Source: Phragmites australis (lineage: Eukaryota > Streptophyta > Magnoliopsida > Poales > Poaceae). From it: a DNA stretch of 64,000 bases. Positions 1 through 10,591 of this stretch are shown here, in pieces. Each line of letters opens with the position of its first letter. Position 1 is the first letter of the stretch. The notes under the pieces are model-generated. The model saw only the letters and a list, made by a program, of their open reading frames with translations, ran no database searches and was not told the origin of the DNA. The DNA is taken from the NCBI RefSeq assembly GCF_958298935.1, contig NC_084927.1:15156001-15220000 (forward strand). The letters run 5' to 3'. Position numbers and translations under genes: made by a program.

Positions 1-764
1 AGAGGGTTATATATAGCCTCAACCACGTGGACTAGCTGTTATCCCAATAGCTCAACTTTACTGTGAACATCGGATGGTCCGGTGACAACAGTAGTACAAT
101 CACCGGTTCATCCGGTGTGTACATCTAAGGAAACTACCTATTAAAACTCCACTTACACTTCTTCTGATCACCGAATTGTTCGGTGTATACTCCATTTGAT
201 CATCGGAGTATTCGGTGTGTATACCTTAGCCTAACCGAGACATCTTCTTCATTGTTCAATTGTCTTGTGTTTTGATCTTCTGATCACTGGACCTTCCAGT
301 GTGTAGAACTTCGTCTTATCTAGATTTTTCACATACTCTGTTAATTGCTCTAGTGTGCATATTTTTATCATCGGACTATCCGTTAAGTTGATCTTCAATC
401 TTCCTTAGTTGAAAAGTCTCTCTACAACAAAATGCTCCGGTGTGCTTTTTCTTTTAACACCGGACTATCTGGTGAGATCTTTATTTCCTTCTTCTGAGGA
501 AGATACTCCGGTGTACACTGCTTCTAAGCACCAGACCTTCCGGTGAGTGTAATCTTATCGGCACCGGATTATCCGGTGAGAATAAATTCTCTGGGACTTG
601 TCCAAATCAGTCTTAATTTTATCTTGACTTCAGTGACTTCTTCATATATTGCATCAATGAGATCTACTAACATATATCCTTGACAAACATATTAGTCTCA
701 TTGACTAGGTTATCATTAATTATCAAAATAACAATCATAACCTAATAGGACTATTTTCACTACA
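1..764 (-). repeat. Partial LTR of a Ty1/Copia element, cut by the window edge
   Basis: On the minus strand the LTR begins TGTAGTGAAAATAG at 764 and runs left out of the window. It matches the Copia-1 LTRs at 30039-31623 and 33698-35292 in order and content: the same opening block, the same CACCGGA..TCCGGTG palindromes, and the TATA-like GGCTATATATA region, seen reversed near position 10-20. No purine tract lies to the right of 764. This is therefore the upstream end of a 5' LTR or a solo LTR, and any internal region would lie to the left, outside the window. Confidence 0.8.
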
Positions 765-1221
765 CACATCAATATTGCAACTTGACACCAATAATAAAGA
801 TGAATTACTCTTTAGGCTTTCCTACTCTCCTCAGCTTCTTCCTTCTTAGACTGCCATGGCCACAGGAAGCCGGCCCCACTGCTATTCCATCGGCAAGCCT
901 GTGATCAATGATGAGGGGTCCCAACCCTGTAGAGTTTAGAGCTCTTGTTAGTATCCTCTTTTGATCTCTCTTTGGAGGTAGGACGCCATCGCACCCTTCA
1001 CCAAGCTCAGATTGACGGCACATTTTCGTACTCTGTAGGGCATATTTGGAATGAGGATTGCTCTGGGAAATATTAGGATTTAGTTTAAATTTGTTGTACT
1101 CGTTGTAGGTAGGTCATGGTAGCATTGCTTAGTTTGATCTCCAAGCCTCCATCCTCGCCCCTTCGACAGTTGGCTAGTAATTATGTTGAGAGTAATGTGC
1201 TCCTGCACCACACCACTCTAT

Positions 1222-1435
1222 GGCCCAATTTGGTAATATAAGATTTTTTTGGAGCAGGTCAAATATTGCTATAAGAAATATTAGATTTGAAGCTGCGGGT
1301 GAATTGAAGGTATTTAGTTGAGTCATTTGATTTTTATTTTAAGTTAAAAATAAATGTTCAAACCACTTTATTTTACCATACAAACTTTGAATCCAGTATG
1401 GATCTCGGAGCTAGAGCTATATACCAAACTGGCCC
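1222..1435. mobile_element. Candidate MITE, 214 bp
   Basis: The left end reads GGCCCAATTTGGTA. The reverse complement of the right end reads GGGCCAGTTTGGTA, and similarity continues inward to GGAGC-type motifs. The flanks are TAT on both sides (1219-1221 and 1436-1438), a possible 3-bp target duplication. It has no coding capacity. The terminal match is imperfect, so the element is either old or misassigned. Confidence 0.5.
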
Positions 1436-2273
1436 TATATAATACTACATAGAAAACAGGTTTGTTTTGAACTACAGGGAAGCAACCTGGACCACTTCTA
1501 TAGAATTCTAGGAGTGGGAATACAAAATGATGAGGGCTGTATATGCAAATATCGTATAATATATTTCAGTAGAATGGTCTAGTAGGAAAGGGAGACATTG
1601 GGAACTCAAGTTTAAACCTATCCAAACATGCTTGGTCAAGGTCTTCAAGTATATCAAAGAAAAGAAAGAAAGAAAGAAAGAGACAAAGCAGCTCAACAGG
1701 AGAAACATACAGCCAACTGAGTTCCCAGTGTCTATTGTTTGGTAGTGTGTATGCCTATTGTTTGCTAGTGTAGTACATCATATCCTATAGGACCCTCATT
1801 GCAAACCACTATCAAAGACGTGGGCCAAGAGTAGCAGTTAGTTATATAGTTTTGGTGCATGTGGGCTGCAACCCCTGTCTAGTAAAAAAAAAAAAACAAA
1901 GGACATTTCAAATTTTGCTACAATCTCAACATACAGATAAAATTGCCGACAATTCGTAAATCACTGATCTAACGAACTTGTTGAAGAATAGATTGAGGAT
2001 GCTTTCAGTAGATATATATCACAAGGGAAACACATATGGGTTTTTAGACAAGTTTGGACCTCTCTTAAGATAATAACTCTATGTCTTGTTTGTCTTGTAC
2101 TGATCTGAGCCTCTTACAAGGTTGTGTAACTAGCCTAGATGAATCTAAACCTAGTTGATGACTTCTTCGTTGACTTCTGTTAGCTTGTATGAGCTTATCG
2201 AACTTGTATCGCTTGAGATGATTCGTTATGGCTTCCTTCGTTTTCACGTCTCTTCCACTATGCCCCTTGGCTC

Positions 2274-2276
<3 letters not shown>

Positions 2277-2321
<45 letters not shown>
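2277..2321. repeat. (GT)n microsatellite
   Basis: This is an uninterrupted GT dinucleotide run of about 45 bp. It creates spurious Val/Cys and His/Thr reading frames on the two strands, which are not genes. Confidence 0.97.
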
Positions 2322-2325
<4 letters not shown>

Positions 2326-3752
2326 TGTTGTATATCCTATGAACTCCTCCTCCATGTTCTTGGAGATAAATCTTCCAAGCTTCAGGATGCTTTGGGTACC
2401 TACAGGTAGCTTCCTTTTATCCAGGGATCTCTTCCTGAAGATAGAGATATGCTCCGAGAATTACAAAAAACCCTAAGGTGTCCGGATATGGTAACTATCC
2501 ATTATTCATCGTCAAGCATGGTCCCGTCAGCACGTGAAATGATACTTTGACAAATTAAGTACATGGCTAGCAAAGACAAGCGTTTTGTCTGACTATGTTA
2601 TCGAGTAAGACTCGGGTTCCTGATTAGGGTGTAGCATCTAACCGGTTTCTCTGGATTCTCAGATCACTTACTTGGGATTCCAAACACTTATGAGTTCTCA
2701 AGCGAGTCCTCGAGAAGGTGTTACATCTAGGTAGATTTTCTAATTGGTCCATAAATATCATCCTATCTTTACAAAGGTATGAGGGAGATAAGACTCATCA
2801 CTGGCCAGGCTCGAAAGTTTAACTGGCACAGCAAAAAATTTGCGTAGTGGTGAAGAGATTCTTTCCTCCTTTTCTGGCAAAACATTCATGATGACGTTTG
2901 AAAATTGAGCGCATTTGTTGGTGTAGTGTAGCCCCTGTATGCACCGAAAGAGACCCCAAACAGAAAAATGTGATGGGACCCTGGCATAGAAGGTCATAGC
3001 TCCGAGTAGTACTCTGAACTGTCGCGATGGCTAGTCAGAGAATCGTCGAGTCCACTTAGGTTTTCTTCTATAGCTTGTGCTTGGGATTAGAAACTTATTC
3101 TTTTGTTAGTAAAAAAACAAAAAAAAAGAATGTAAATGAAAATGGTGGGAGTTCTTGGGAACTCGATATCGAGGAGACATCGACAACCTAACATGCTTAG
3201 TGCTACTCGCTTCCCCTCCTGCTAGGGTAGGATGACTTCGTCAAAAATCGGGGAGTTTAATTGAGTCAGCCCGAGGTCTGGCATGAGTGGGAGGCGTCAT
3301 AGCCACCGGGCACTCAGGGACGTGACAAGGAACCTTTATCAAATCCCGTGTGGTCGTAACTTAGAACATCGTTCCCACACGAAGGAAGTCACTTTGGCAC
3401 ACGCACAATATGTTGTCGTTAGCGCTTAGTATATTGTATTCATCTAGCCCCAACTGGTTATCCTGGAAAAAAGACTCAGATAGACAGTCAAAGATAATAA
3501 GATTAAAACTACCGACTGACCATTATGAATCAACCGATAGCGGTAAGAGAAAAGAATTAAACTCTCATACTTTCCCTCTGGTCATAGAAACTCTTATTTC
3601 CTAAAGTCAGTTTCTGTGTGACCTTATCTGGGCTTATTCGGGTGCACGTGATAGGTAAAGGTACCCAGGTTACAGTTTACCATCGGTGTACCCACCTTAT
3701 GGGTGCCAGACGTTTAGTTTAGGGAAGAAAAAAAGAACACAAAGAGATTCAA

Positions 3753-3757
3753 GCGAC
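3753..3757. other. Target-site duplication, left copy (GCGAC)
   Basis: GCGAC lies directly before the TGTCGG start of the left LTR and is repeated exactly at 18161-18165 directly after the right LTR. This five-base duplication fixes the borders of the insertion. Confidence 0.93.
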
Positions 3758-4139
3758 TGTCGGAGAGTGAACTCCTGTCGCAGGGATCCCGAGAGACCCC
3801 TCTTTAGAGATTCGGCCGGGGGGATGATCCTAGAAAAGCTTGTACGGGAAAACGAGCGGGAACGGAAGTAAATGCGATGGCTTGCGGGTACACCGGGTTT
3901 TTGGACAGGTTCGGGCCGCGCGGGGGCGTAACACCCTACTCCTGTATGAGTGTTATATCTATCCTTGAAGGGGATCCTTCAAGGATATATCTGGTTCTCA
4001 AAGGAGAGCTGTTTACAAAGAGCTGGAGGCTCTTATGTTCTAGCTAGCTGGTCTCTTGATCGTCTTGCGATCGGGGGCTGTTGTTTTCTTGTTCTTCGAC
4101 TGACTCTCCTCCTCCTCTTCTTTGTGTCCTCCATCCTTT

Positions 4140-4149
4140 CCTTTTATAG
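4140..4149 (-). promoter_or_regulatory. LTR TATA box (left LTR copy)
   Basis: The minus strand reads CTATAAAAGG, about 490 bp downstream of the 73-bp array and followed by the pyrimidine- and purine-rich leader expected for R/U5. The same box occurs at 16993-17002 in the other LTR and at 59999-60007 in the second Tat element. Confidence 0.7.
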
Positions 4150-4635
4150 ATGCGCCGACCTCGACATATCCTGAATGGGAAAGAGGGGACGCGAATGCCC
4201 AGGTGCCACGGAGAAAGGCGTAATCATTTCATCTTGGCGAAGTGACAGGGGCGGTGGAGGAAGGCGGCGTGCATTCGACCACCAGCCGCTGCGGAAGCTT
4301 CGGGGTGCTCTGAAAAGGGCCCACTGGACAGCCTCAGAGGTGCCCGGTGCGCCCACCCTGTCTTGTTCTCCTGCCAGGGCAGGGTGGCAGGCCGAGCGCT
4401 TCGATTCTGGCGACGTTATCCCGAGGCGCGTAGGCGAAAACGGGACGGGACCCGTGCATTTAATGGACCCACGCCCCCCTGCCATTGCATGGCAGGGTCT
4501 GACACTGGGGCGTGGGCAGCCGAGAATGTCAGGATGTCAGAATGTCAGGCCACGCGCGCCTATTAAATGCGGCATCGGGCCTTTGACTGGATGACACCCT
4601 GACGACGGGGCCCTTTGAGTCTTTGAACGATCTTG

Positions 4636-5067
4636 CGCGGACCTTCGGGGCACCGAGTCCTCGGGGGCTGCCATGTGCAGCCCCGAGCACTCTCTCCCGA
4701 GCTCTTCGGTGGGACCTTCGGGGCACCGAGTCCTCGGGGGCTGCCACGTGCAGCCCCGAGCACTCTCTCCCGAGCTCTTTGGAGGGACCTTCGGGGCACC
4801 GAGTCCTCGGGGGCTGCCACGTGCAGCCCCGAGCACTCTCTCCCGAGCTCTTTGGAGGGACCTTCAGGGCACCGAGTCCTCGGGGGCTGCCACGTGCAGC
4901 CCCGAGCACTCTCTCCCGAGCACCTTGGAGGGACCTTCGGGGCACCGAGTCCTCGGGGGCTGCCACGTGCAGCCCCGAGCACCCTCTCCCGAGTACTTCA
5001 GTGGGACCTTCGGGGCACCGAGTCCTCGGGGGCTGCCACGTGCAGCCCCGAGCACTCTCTCCCGGGA
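4636..5067 (-). repeat. 73-bp tandem array, six copies, with G-box hairpins
   Basis: Units begin near 4639, 4712, 4785, 4858, 4931 and 5004. Each contains GGGGCTGC and GCAGCCCC as an 8-bp stem around the loop CACGT. The centre is the G-box CACGTG, except in the first copy (CATGTG). Because 73 is not a multiple of three, the array produces long open frames in several phases that are artefacts. It sits upstream of the LTR TATA box in transcriptional sense, the position expected for enhancer-like U3 repeats. Confidence 0.93.
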
Positions 5068-5526
5068 CTCTGCTTCTACCTATCTTGCAGGGTGGTGATA
5101 TGTGGTGGACGGCCGGTCTGGCCTCGGGACTTAGGGACCCCTGGTTCTAAATACACCGACAGTAGCCCCCGGGCCCGTTTGGCAGCTGATGGGACAGAGA
5201 CTGCGAATGGGCCCTTCGTCGCGACCGAGGCCAAGGCGGCCAAGGCGGGCCGGATGCCATGTGGCAAACCTTCGAGAGGTGGCCCCTGTGGTTTTTAGAC
5301 ATCAAGCAGGCCCCAACGGGAAAATGAGTGGACGCGTGTCCATACAACTTCCGAGGGGCGTGATAATCATACGGGCGACCCGCGCGGTTGTCGCGCAGAT
5401 TGAGGAAAATACGCCTGGCAAACGCTGACATCGTGCGATCGGCGGGAGATTCGCCTGACAGTTGCGTCGACCGAGGCGACGCTTCGCCGAGCGAACCGTC
5501 GTGGCGGCAGTTTTTGAATTTTGAGA

Positions 5527-5534
5527 TATAAAAG
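5527..5534 (+). promoter_or_regulatory. TATA box of the antisense gene inside the Tat element
   Basis: TATAAAAG lies in a GC-rich setting about 160 bp upstream of the ATG at 5690, followed by a CT-rich leader (CTCCCTCGCACTCGCGCTCC). It lies just inside the 3' LTR and faces into the element, so it would drive plus-strand transcription independent of the LTR. The assignment rests on sequence and spacing only. Confidence 0.65.
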
Positions 5535-5689
5535 GGGGATCGGATCGGTCCGTTCCCCTTTTTCACGCTCCCTCGCACTCGCGCTCCTGCTTCCTTCGTG
5601 CTTCGAAGCCCTAGGAAAATCCCAGGCAAACGGAGCGTTCCTCCTTCTCCCTCTCTCCACCACCGAAAATCACCTTCCACTCCGCCGAG

Positions 5690-8600
5690 ATGACGAGGGT
5701 TGGAGGGGGACGCCGGGATAGGACTCCGGTCAGCATCTTGCCGGAATCCCGCCTGTGGAATGAGGAGGCGGCGGATAAAATCAAAAAGCTGCTGGTGCCG
5801 GAGGGTCAGGAAGGCGCTGTGGTGGTGAGGCCGGCGACTCTGACGCCGACGACGACCGTTCCTGGACGAACCGTCCTCTTCACCTCCTTCGTGGCGGCGG
5901 GGCTGGTGCCGCCGTTCTCCGCCTTCTTCCTGCAAGTGCTGGAGACGTACGGCATCCAAATGGCGCACCTAAGCCCCAATTCCGTCGTGGCGTTGGCGGT
6001 CTTCGCACATCTCTGCGAAATGTTCGTGGGGGTGATGCCGTCGGCGACGCTGCTTCACCACTTCTTCGTCCTTTGGCTGGTGGGGAAGAAGAGGGGGCAC
6101 TCCACGGCGGACGTCGCGGGGTGCTGCAACCTTCGGCTCCGGGAAGGCCTGGGGGACCATTATATTCCCCAGGTGGTGCGCAGCAAGTGGGAGGAATGGC
6201 GACGGGACTGGTTCTTCGTCGACATCGACCCCCACGAGCGGCTCGAACTGCCAGAGAAGGCGGCGGAACCTCGGCGATCAACGTGGGAGGCGCCGCCGCC
6301 AGAAGATGCGAGGCTAAAGCCGGTGCTGGAGCGCATCTTGGAGCTGCGCGAGTCCGGGCTGACCTCTGTCATGGTGGTCGTGGACTTCCTGCGTCGACGA
6401 CTGGCGCCCTTGCGGGAGCGGGCCCGACCAAGCTGGTTCTACACCGGGCCGGAGGACATCACTAGGACCCAGATCGGCGTGAGTTGGGATCTGGGGCTCG
6501 CGGAGCTGCGAGGGATGACCCGAGTGATCACCGGGTCGGAGGACATGAGCCGGGCGGAGCTCCCGTGGCCGGAGATGGCGCTCTGCGCCCATCCCGACCG
6601 GGTGGCTATCATGAGGCGGCTGCCGGAGTTTGATGCCCAAGGGCCCGTGGACCGGCCAAGAAGCCGGAGTCCCGAGGCCTCTGAGCTCCCCGGGCTGGAA
6701 GAACTCCTGGACGAGGAGGTTGCTGGCAGCTCGGCGCAGGCTGGCGACGGGGCCGCCACAAGCAGTAGCCGCCGCGCCAGAGAAGAGGGCGCCCCTGAAG
6801 CTGCTGAAGAGTTGACGCCGGGAGACCGGGGAAAACGACCCCGGGCCTTGATCCTGTTGCCGGAGTCTCCGCCGTCGCCGACGGCGGCGGCGGCATTTCC
6901 GGTGCTGGAGCCGCGCCTGGTGCGGATGGGGCCCGCGCCGACGCCTGCGACCTGCGCGGCGGAGACCGAGACTCGTACGGCGGCACCCGAGGCCCGTGCA
7001 GTGGCCCAGCCGAGCCCCCAGCGGAAGAGGCGGCGGGAGGGGTCCGGACCGACGGCACCGGACCCGGACATTAGGCTCCCAGCGGCTAAATGGCGGTATC
7101 TGTGAGTCATTTTTCTTGCTTTTCCATGGGTCCTCTCGGCCCGAACTAAGTTTTGACAACTTTTACTTGTCTCCCGTAGGCCGGCCGCAGGCGTTGTGGC
7201 GACAGAGAGGGAGCAGGCGCCAAGGCCAGAGCCGAACCTGCCCGCTGCGCCAGCGGAGGCCAGTGTAGGAACGGCGGAGGCGCCAATCGACGTGGAGGCG
7301 CCAATCGACGTGGCGGCCATAGGGAGAGAGGCGGTGGCGGCGACTACCGGAAGGGCGCCGGCGGAGCCTACCCCGGGCGCGGAGAGCCCGGGGCGGAGAA
7401 CAGTGGAGGCGGATGCCTCGCCGAGGCCGGTGGGCAAGGCGGCTGATGCGGGAACGCAGCTGCCGTCCGAGGCCTTGGCTCCGGAGGAGCCTACCCCGGG
7501 CAGGCAGAGCCCGGGGCGGATGGCGGCACAGGGCCCTGTGGAGAGCTCGGCCCCCCTGGAGGCATCCGGCGGAGAAGCCTGGGACCCACCGGCGCTCGCA
7601 GTGCTTGGCCGGCCTGCCGATCCCCTCTTGGCCGCCATTGAAGGCGTCCGAGCCGCAGTCGGGCAGTTGGGCGCGGCGGTGGAGGCCAAGGAGGGGGAGC
7701 TCGAGGCCGAGCACGCCCGCCTGGTACTGGAGAAGGCGCAGCTGGCGGGCGCCCGAGAGGAGGCCCGTGCGGCAGCCGCGTGGGAGCAGAAGCTCCTGGA
7801 GGACATCCGTGCGGAAGCCGCGCGGGAACGAGAAGGGCTGAGGACCGCGCGGGAACGAGAAGACGCCACCCGCCTGGTTGAGGTGTCGAGGCAGCAGGCT
7901 GCCGAGGCCCTTGCCAGGATGGGGCAGGCGCAGGTGAGGGAGGCGGCAGTCACGGCCCGGGAACGACTTGCAGAGGAGCGGCAGGCCGAGCTGGCCCGCC
8001 GAGAGGGCGCGGTCGAGAAGACGCGCGCCGACCTCCAGCGCTGGGAAGACGACCTCCAGAAGATCAGAGGAGAAGTCAAGCGCTGGGAAGAGGACGTCTC
8101 CATCCGGGAAGTGGATAACGGGCTATTAGCGTCTGATCTCGGAGCCCGGGAGGATTCGGTGGTCCAGCAGGAGGAGGTGCTGGCCCGGCGGGAGAATGAG
8201 CTGAGTCGCCGGGAAGGCGAACTGAATCGCCGAGAGGGCGAGCTGAGTCGCCGGGAGGGCGAAGCCGCTGCCGCGGCGGCCACCGCGGCCACCAGGGCGG
8301 AAGAAAATGCGAAACACGAGGCGGAACTGACCGCCCGTGAACAAGCCCTGTCCGAGATGATGGCTAAGGCGAAGCAGGATGCCGTCCTCGCCGCAGCTGG
8401 CGGTTCTTCCGGTCCGGCCGAGGACCAGGGACTCGAGGCACAGCTGCGGGCCGCCAGGGAGAAGCTCGAGGCAGCCTTTGTTTCGCGGGTCAACCTCGTG
8501 CAGATGCTGGAGGATATACTCCGGCGGATGCGACGGGCCATGGAGAAAGGTGGTCTTGGGCGGCTTGTCGGCGACACGAAGGGCGACGGCCCCGCACGAC

Positions 8601-8917
8601 AAGTGTTGGAGCTGCAGCAGGTCTGCGAGCGCCTCGAGACCCTGCCCTGGGCAGTTCAGGAACTTGCCGCCCGGGAGGGGCGTGGCTTGGCCCAAGCCGT
8701 GGCCGAGCATGTCCTGGCCTGCTACCGAAGCAGGGACCCGGACTTCCCATTGGAGCCGGCGCGGGAGGGAGTGGTCGAGGCTGAGGAGGATGTCGCCCGA
8801 GCAGCGGTTAGGAGTACCGCCTCTGTGGTGGCGGCCGGCTTCAGGCGAGAGGTGCCGCCACCGCCAGCCCCCAGGGACGACTCAGAGGACTCAGCCGACG
8901 CTTCTGCCGCTGACTAG
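5690..8917 (+). CDS. Antisense two-exon gene of the Tat element: gypsy-type transposon domain plus coiled-coil protein
   Basis: Exon 1 is 5690-7101, the intron 7102-7179 (78 bp, GT..AG, pyrimidine-rich acceptor) and exon 2 7180-8917. The phases fit exactly (a CTG codon spans the junction), giving about 1049 residues with no internal stop. Residues roughly 60-125 resemble the Pfam family 'putative gypsy type transposon domain' (PF04195), a domain known from grass transposons without an assigned biochemical role. Basic runs near residues 375 and 445 (KRPR, KRKRRR) could direct nuclear import. Exon 2 encodes an Ala/Glu/Arg-rich region with a long predicted coiled coil, including repeated SRREGEL-type heptads, and an acidic Asp/Ser tail. 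The gene faces the opposite way to gag-pol, has its own TATA box, and is intact although pol is not. Function is unknown; the domain match is from memory. Confidence 0.85.
7102..7179 (+). other. Intron of the antisense gene
   Basis: The donor is CT|GTGAGT and the acceptor CCCGTAG|G. Removing these 78 bases joins exon 1 (phase 2) in frame to exon 2, which is open for 1738 bases. Unspliced, translation would stop at the TGA two bases into the intron sequence, giving a 471-residue short form. Confidence 0.8.
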
Positions 8918-10591
8918 GCCTTCGGCGCCCTTTTTTCTTTTGTTGTAGATGCAGGAGTGAATATTAGGAGTGAACCCTTAGAAAAAAAAGCTTTGTCTAT
9001 GTCTTGTGAATATAATGGCAGCTTTTCCGTGGGCTCGCAACTCCAATTTCTCTGTATGCTTGATGTTTCCTCTGGCGCTCCGCCTGGAAGTCCCGAGGAG
9101 TACTCAGTCGGGCCGCTCCCGACCTTCCCATCCCCGAGAAATGAAGTTGTTCTGGTTGCTGGCGTTGGCGCAGCCAGCCTTCAAGCTCTCGCGAGTCCGC
9201 ACTGCCTAGTTTAAGAAACAAAGACACAGACTCCCTTGCTCGGGAGATGGAACGGCCCTGCCCGGAACACGCCGTGCCCAGCGAACACCTTTTCACTTTG
9301 CGACCACTCAGCTGGTAGAAGGGAGACGCGTGCGGGCGAGAATGTGACCAAAAGTCCTCGCGGTCCGGTGGTGCCCGGGCTCAAAATGGGCCGGACCGAG
9401 CACTGACAGCCCGCCCTCAAGGCCTGAGCTCCGGACTACTCGAGCAGCTCGAGTGATAGGATTACCCAGGGCACCTGAGGACTCGGTAGTGCTCGGGGTC
9501 CTTAAAAGCGGACCGAACACCACGACCACCACGAAGGGCTTCGGTCAGACGTTACCGTACGCACGGTACTCCTTTCTACGAACCGCTCTGTCGTTCTGGA
9601 AAAAGCCGACACGTGGCAGGGTTTTTGCGTGCCAAGAGACCACCTCGCCGAGCAGATTAAAGCGCAAGAGCCCCCGAGAATGACTCGGGAACATAAATTT
9701 ACTTAAAGCAGACTTGTCTGAACATAACCACTCACCGGACAGCCGTCGGCCTTCCGGCCAGCCGACCCAGAAGGGGTTGATTCCGAGCTCGGGGGCCCGG
9801 GGACTTGATCCTTTCAACGGAGCGCCCGAGCGCCCAGAGTCATACGAGGCTCCTAGGGTCGGGTGATCTCGACCACCCAAGCCTAGGCGGTAGGACCACC
9901 CGAAGACCCTTGGGGCCGACCAGAGACCGGGGCATTGAAGCCCTCGCGGCCGAACTGCTTGTGATTGCCGACCTGTGACTTAAGAGAGAGAATATAGAAT
10001 TTCTTTGTCTGGTGCGCTCTGTTAGTGCGGTACTTGCCATAGACTGCTCTCATTTTTTCGACCCGAGATCTCTCGAATACCCGAACCGGCAGACAAAGGC
10101 GGACAGAGGCATAACCTAGAGGTCCTATGGTTCGGTGGCGCCCGGGAATGACAGGCCAGACCGAGCACCGACAGCCCGCTCCGAGGGCCTGAGCTCCGGC
10201 CTACTCGAGCAGCTCGAGTGATGGGATTACTCAGAGCGCCCCGAAACTCGGTTAGTGCCCGGGAGCCCGTCACGACACCGAACACCACAGCCTACCATAT
10301 CGGACGTAAGTCAGCGGCGACTGCTCGCATGTATACCGATTGGGATTCTTTTGTCAACGGGAAAAAATGAGAGAGCGAACTTTTTCTCGCACAACCGAGC
10401 ACCTCACCAGACAGATTAAACATAGGGAATCCAGAGATATAATTTGACATAGTGATTGCTTATTAAAATACTGAATATACGATATTTACAAGGTTGGGTG
10501 ACAGCAATTTACCACACGGGGCGAAGCCTTCAGACTGCTCGGGCGGGGAGAAGCCCCCGGCCTGCTCAACCTGAACCGCGAGCTTGACCGT
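8918..10591. other. Non-coding internal region between the antisense gene and pol
   Basis: This 1.7-kb stretch separates the two convergent coding units of the Tat element. It holds the 180-bp duplication noted above and G+C-rich palindromes, and no credible gene. The 3' ends and poly(A) signals of both transcripts should lie here; I could not place them with confidence. Confidence 0.6.
9354..10295. repeat. Diverged direct duplication in the Tat 3' internal region
   Basis: Segments at about 9354-9535 and 10124-10295 share the same block order: a GGTCCGGTGG/GGTTCGGTGG start, GACCGAGCAC, CCTGAGCTCCGG, ACTCGAGCAGCTCGAGTGAT, then ACCGAACACCAC. Both carry the palindrome CTCGAGCAGCTCGAG. The segments are about 770 bp apart in non-coding sequence between the antisense gene and the end of pol. 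Confidence 0.75.

Larger units (their letters stand above)
765..3752. other. Degraded intergenic sequence, possibly old Tat-element remains
   Basis: I find no convincing gene here; the short reading frames are scattered and unlike known proteins. The stretch holds a MITE (1222-1435) and a (GT)n tract (2277-2321), described separately. Its right end is the insertion site of the young Tat element. The other flank of that insertion (18166-18660) resembles a Tat integrase region on the minus strand, so some of 2400-3752 may be the 3' internal part of the same old element. That link is inferred from geometry, not from a clear match. Confidence 0.35.
3758..5161 (-). repeat. 3' LTR of the young Tat element (1404 bp)
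   Basis: In transcriptional sense it runs from 5161 to 3758. It contains six copies of the 73-bp array (about 4636-5067) in U3 and the TATA box CTATAAAAGG at 4140-4149. A short G-rich tract at 5162-5175 on the internal side is the likely polypurine tract. Apart from array copy number it is nearly identical to 16611-18160; the one difference I noted outside the array is at about 4324 (CACTGG here, CACCGG in the twin). Confidence 0.95.

Noticed and set aside
2065..2476. His/Thr- and Cys/Val-rich frames
   Set aside because: Produced by the (GT)n microsatellite.
4529..5298. Several overlapping open frames of 100-220 residues on both strands over the LTR array (also 17382-18192 and 58974-59618)
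   Set aside because: They are by-products of a 73-bp GC-rich tandem repeat read in all phases; no domains, and the array differs in copy number between twin LTRs.
6439..8577. 712-residue minus-strand frame
   Set aside because: It is the Ser/Arg-rich shadow of the coiled-coil antisense gene on the plus strand; it spans that gene's intron and has no recognisable domain.
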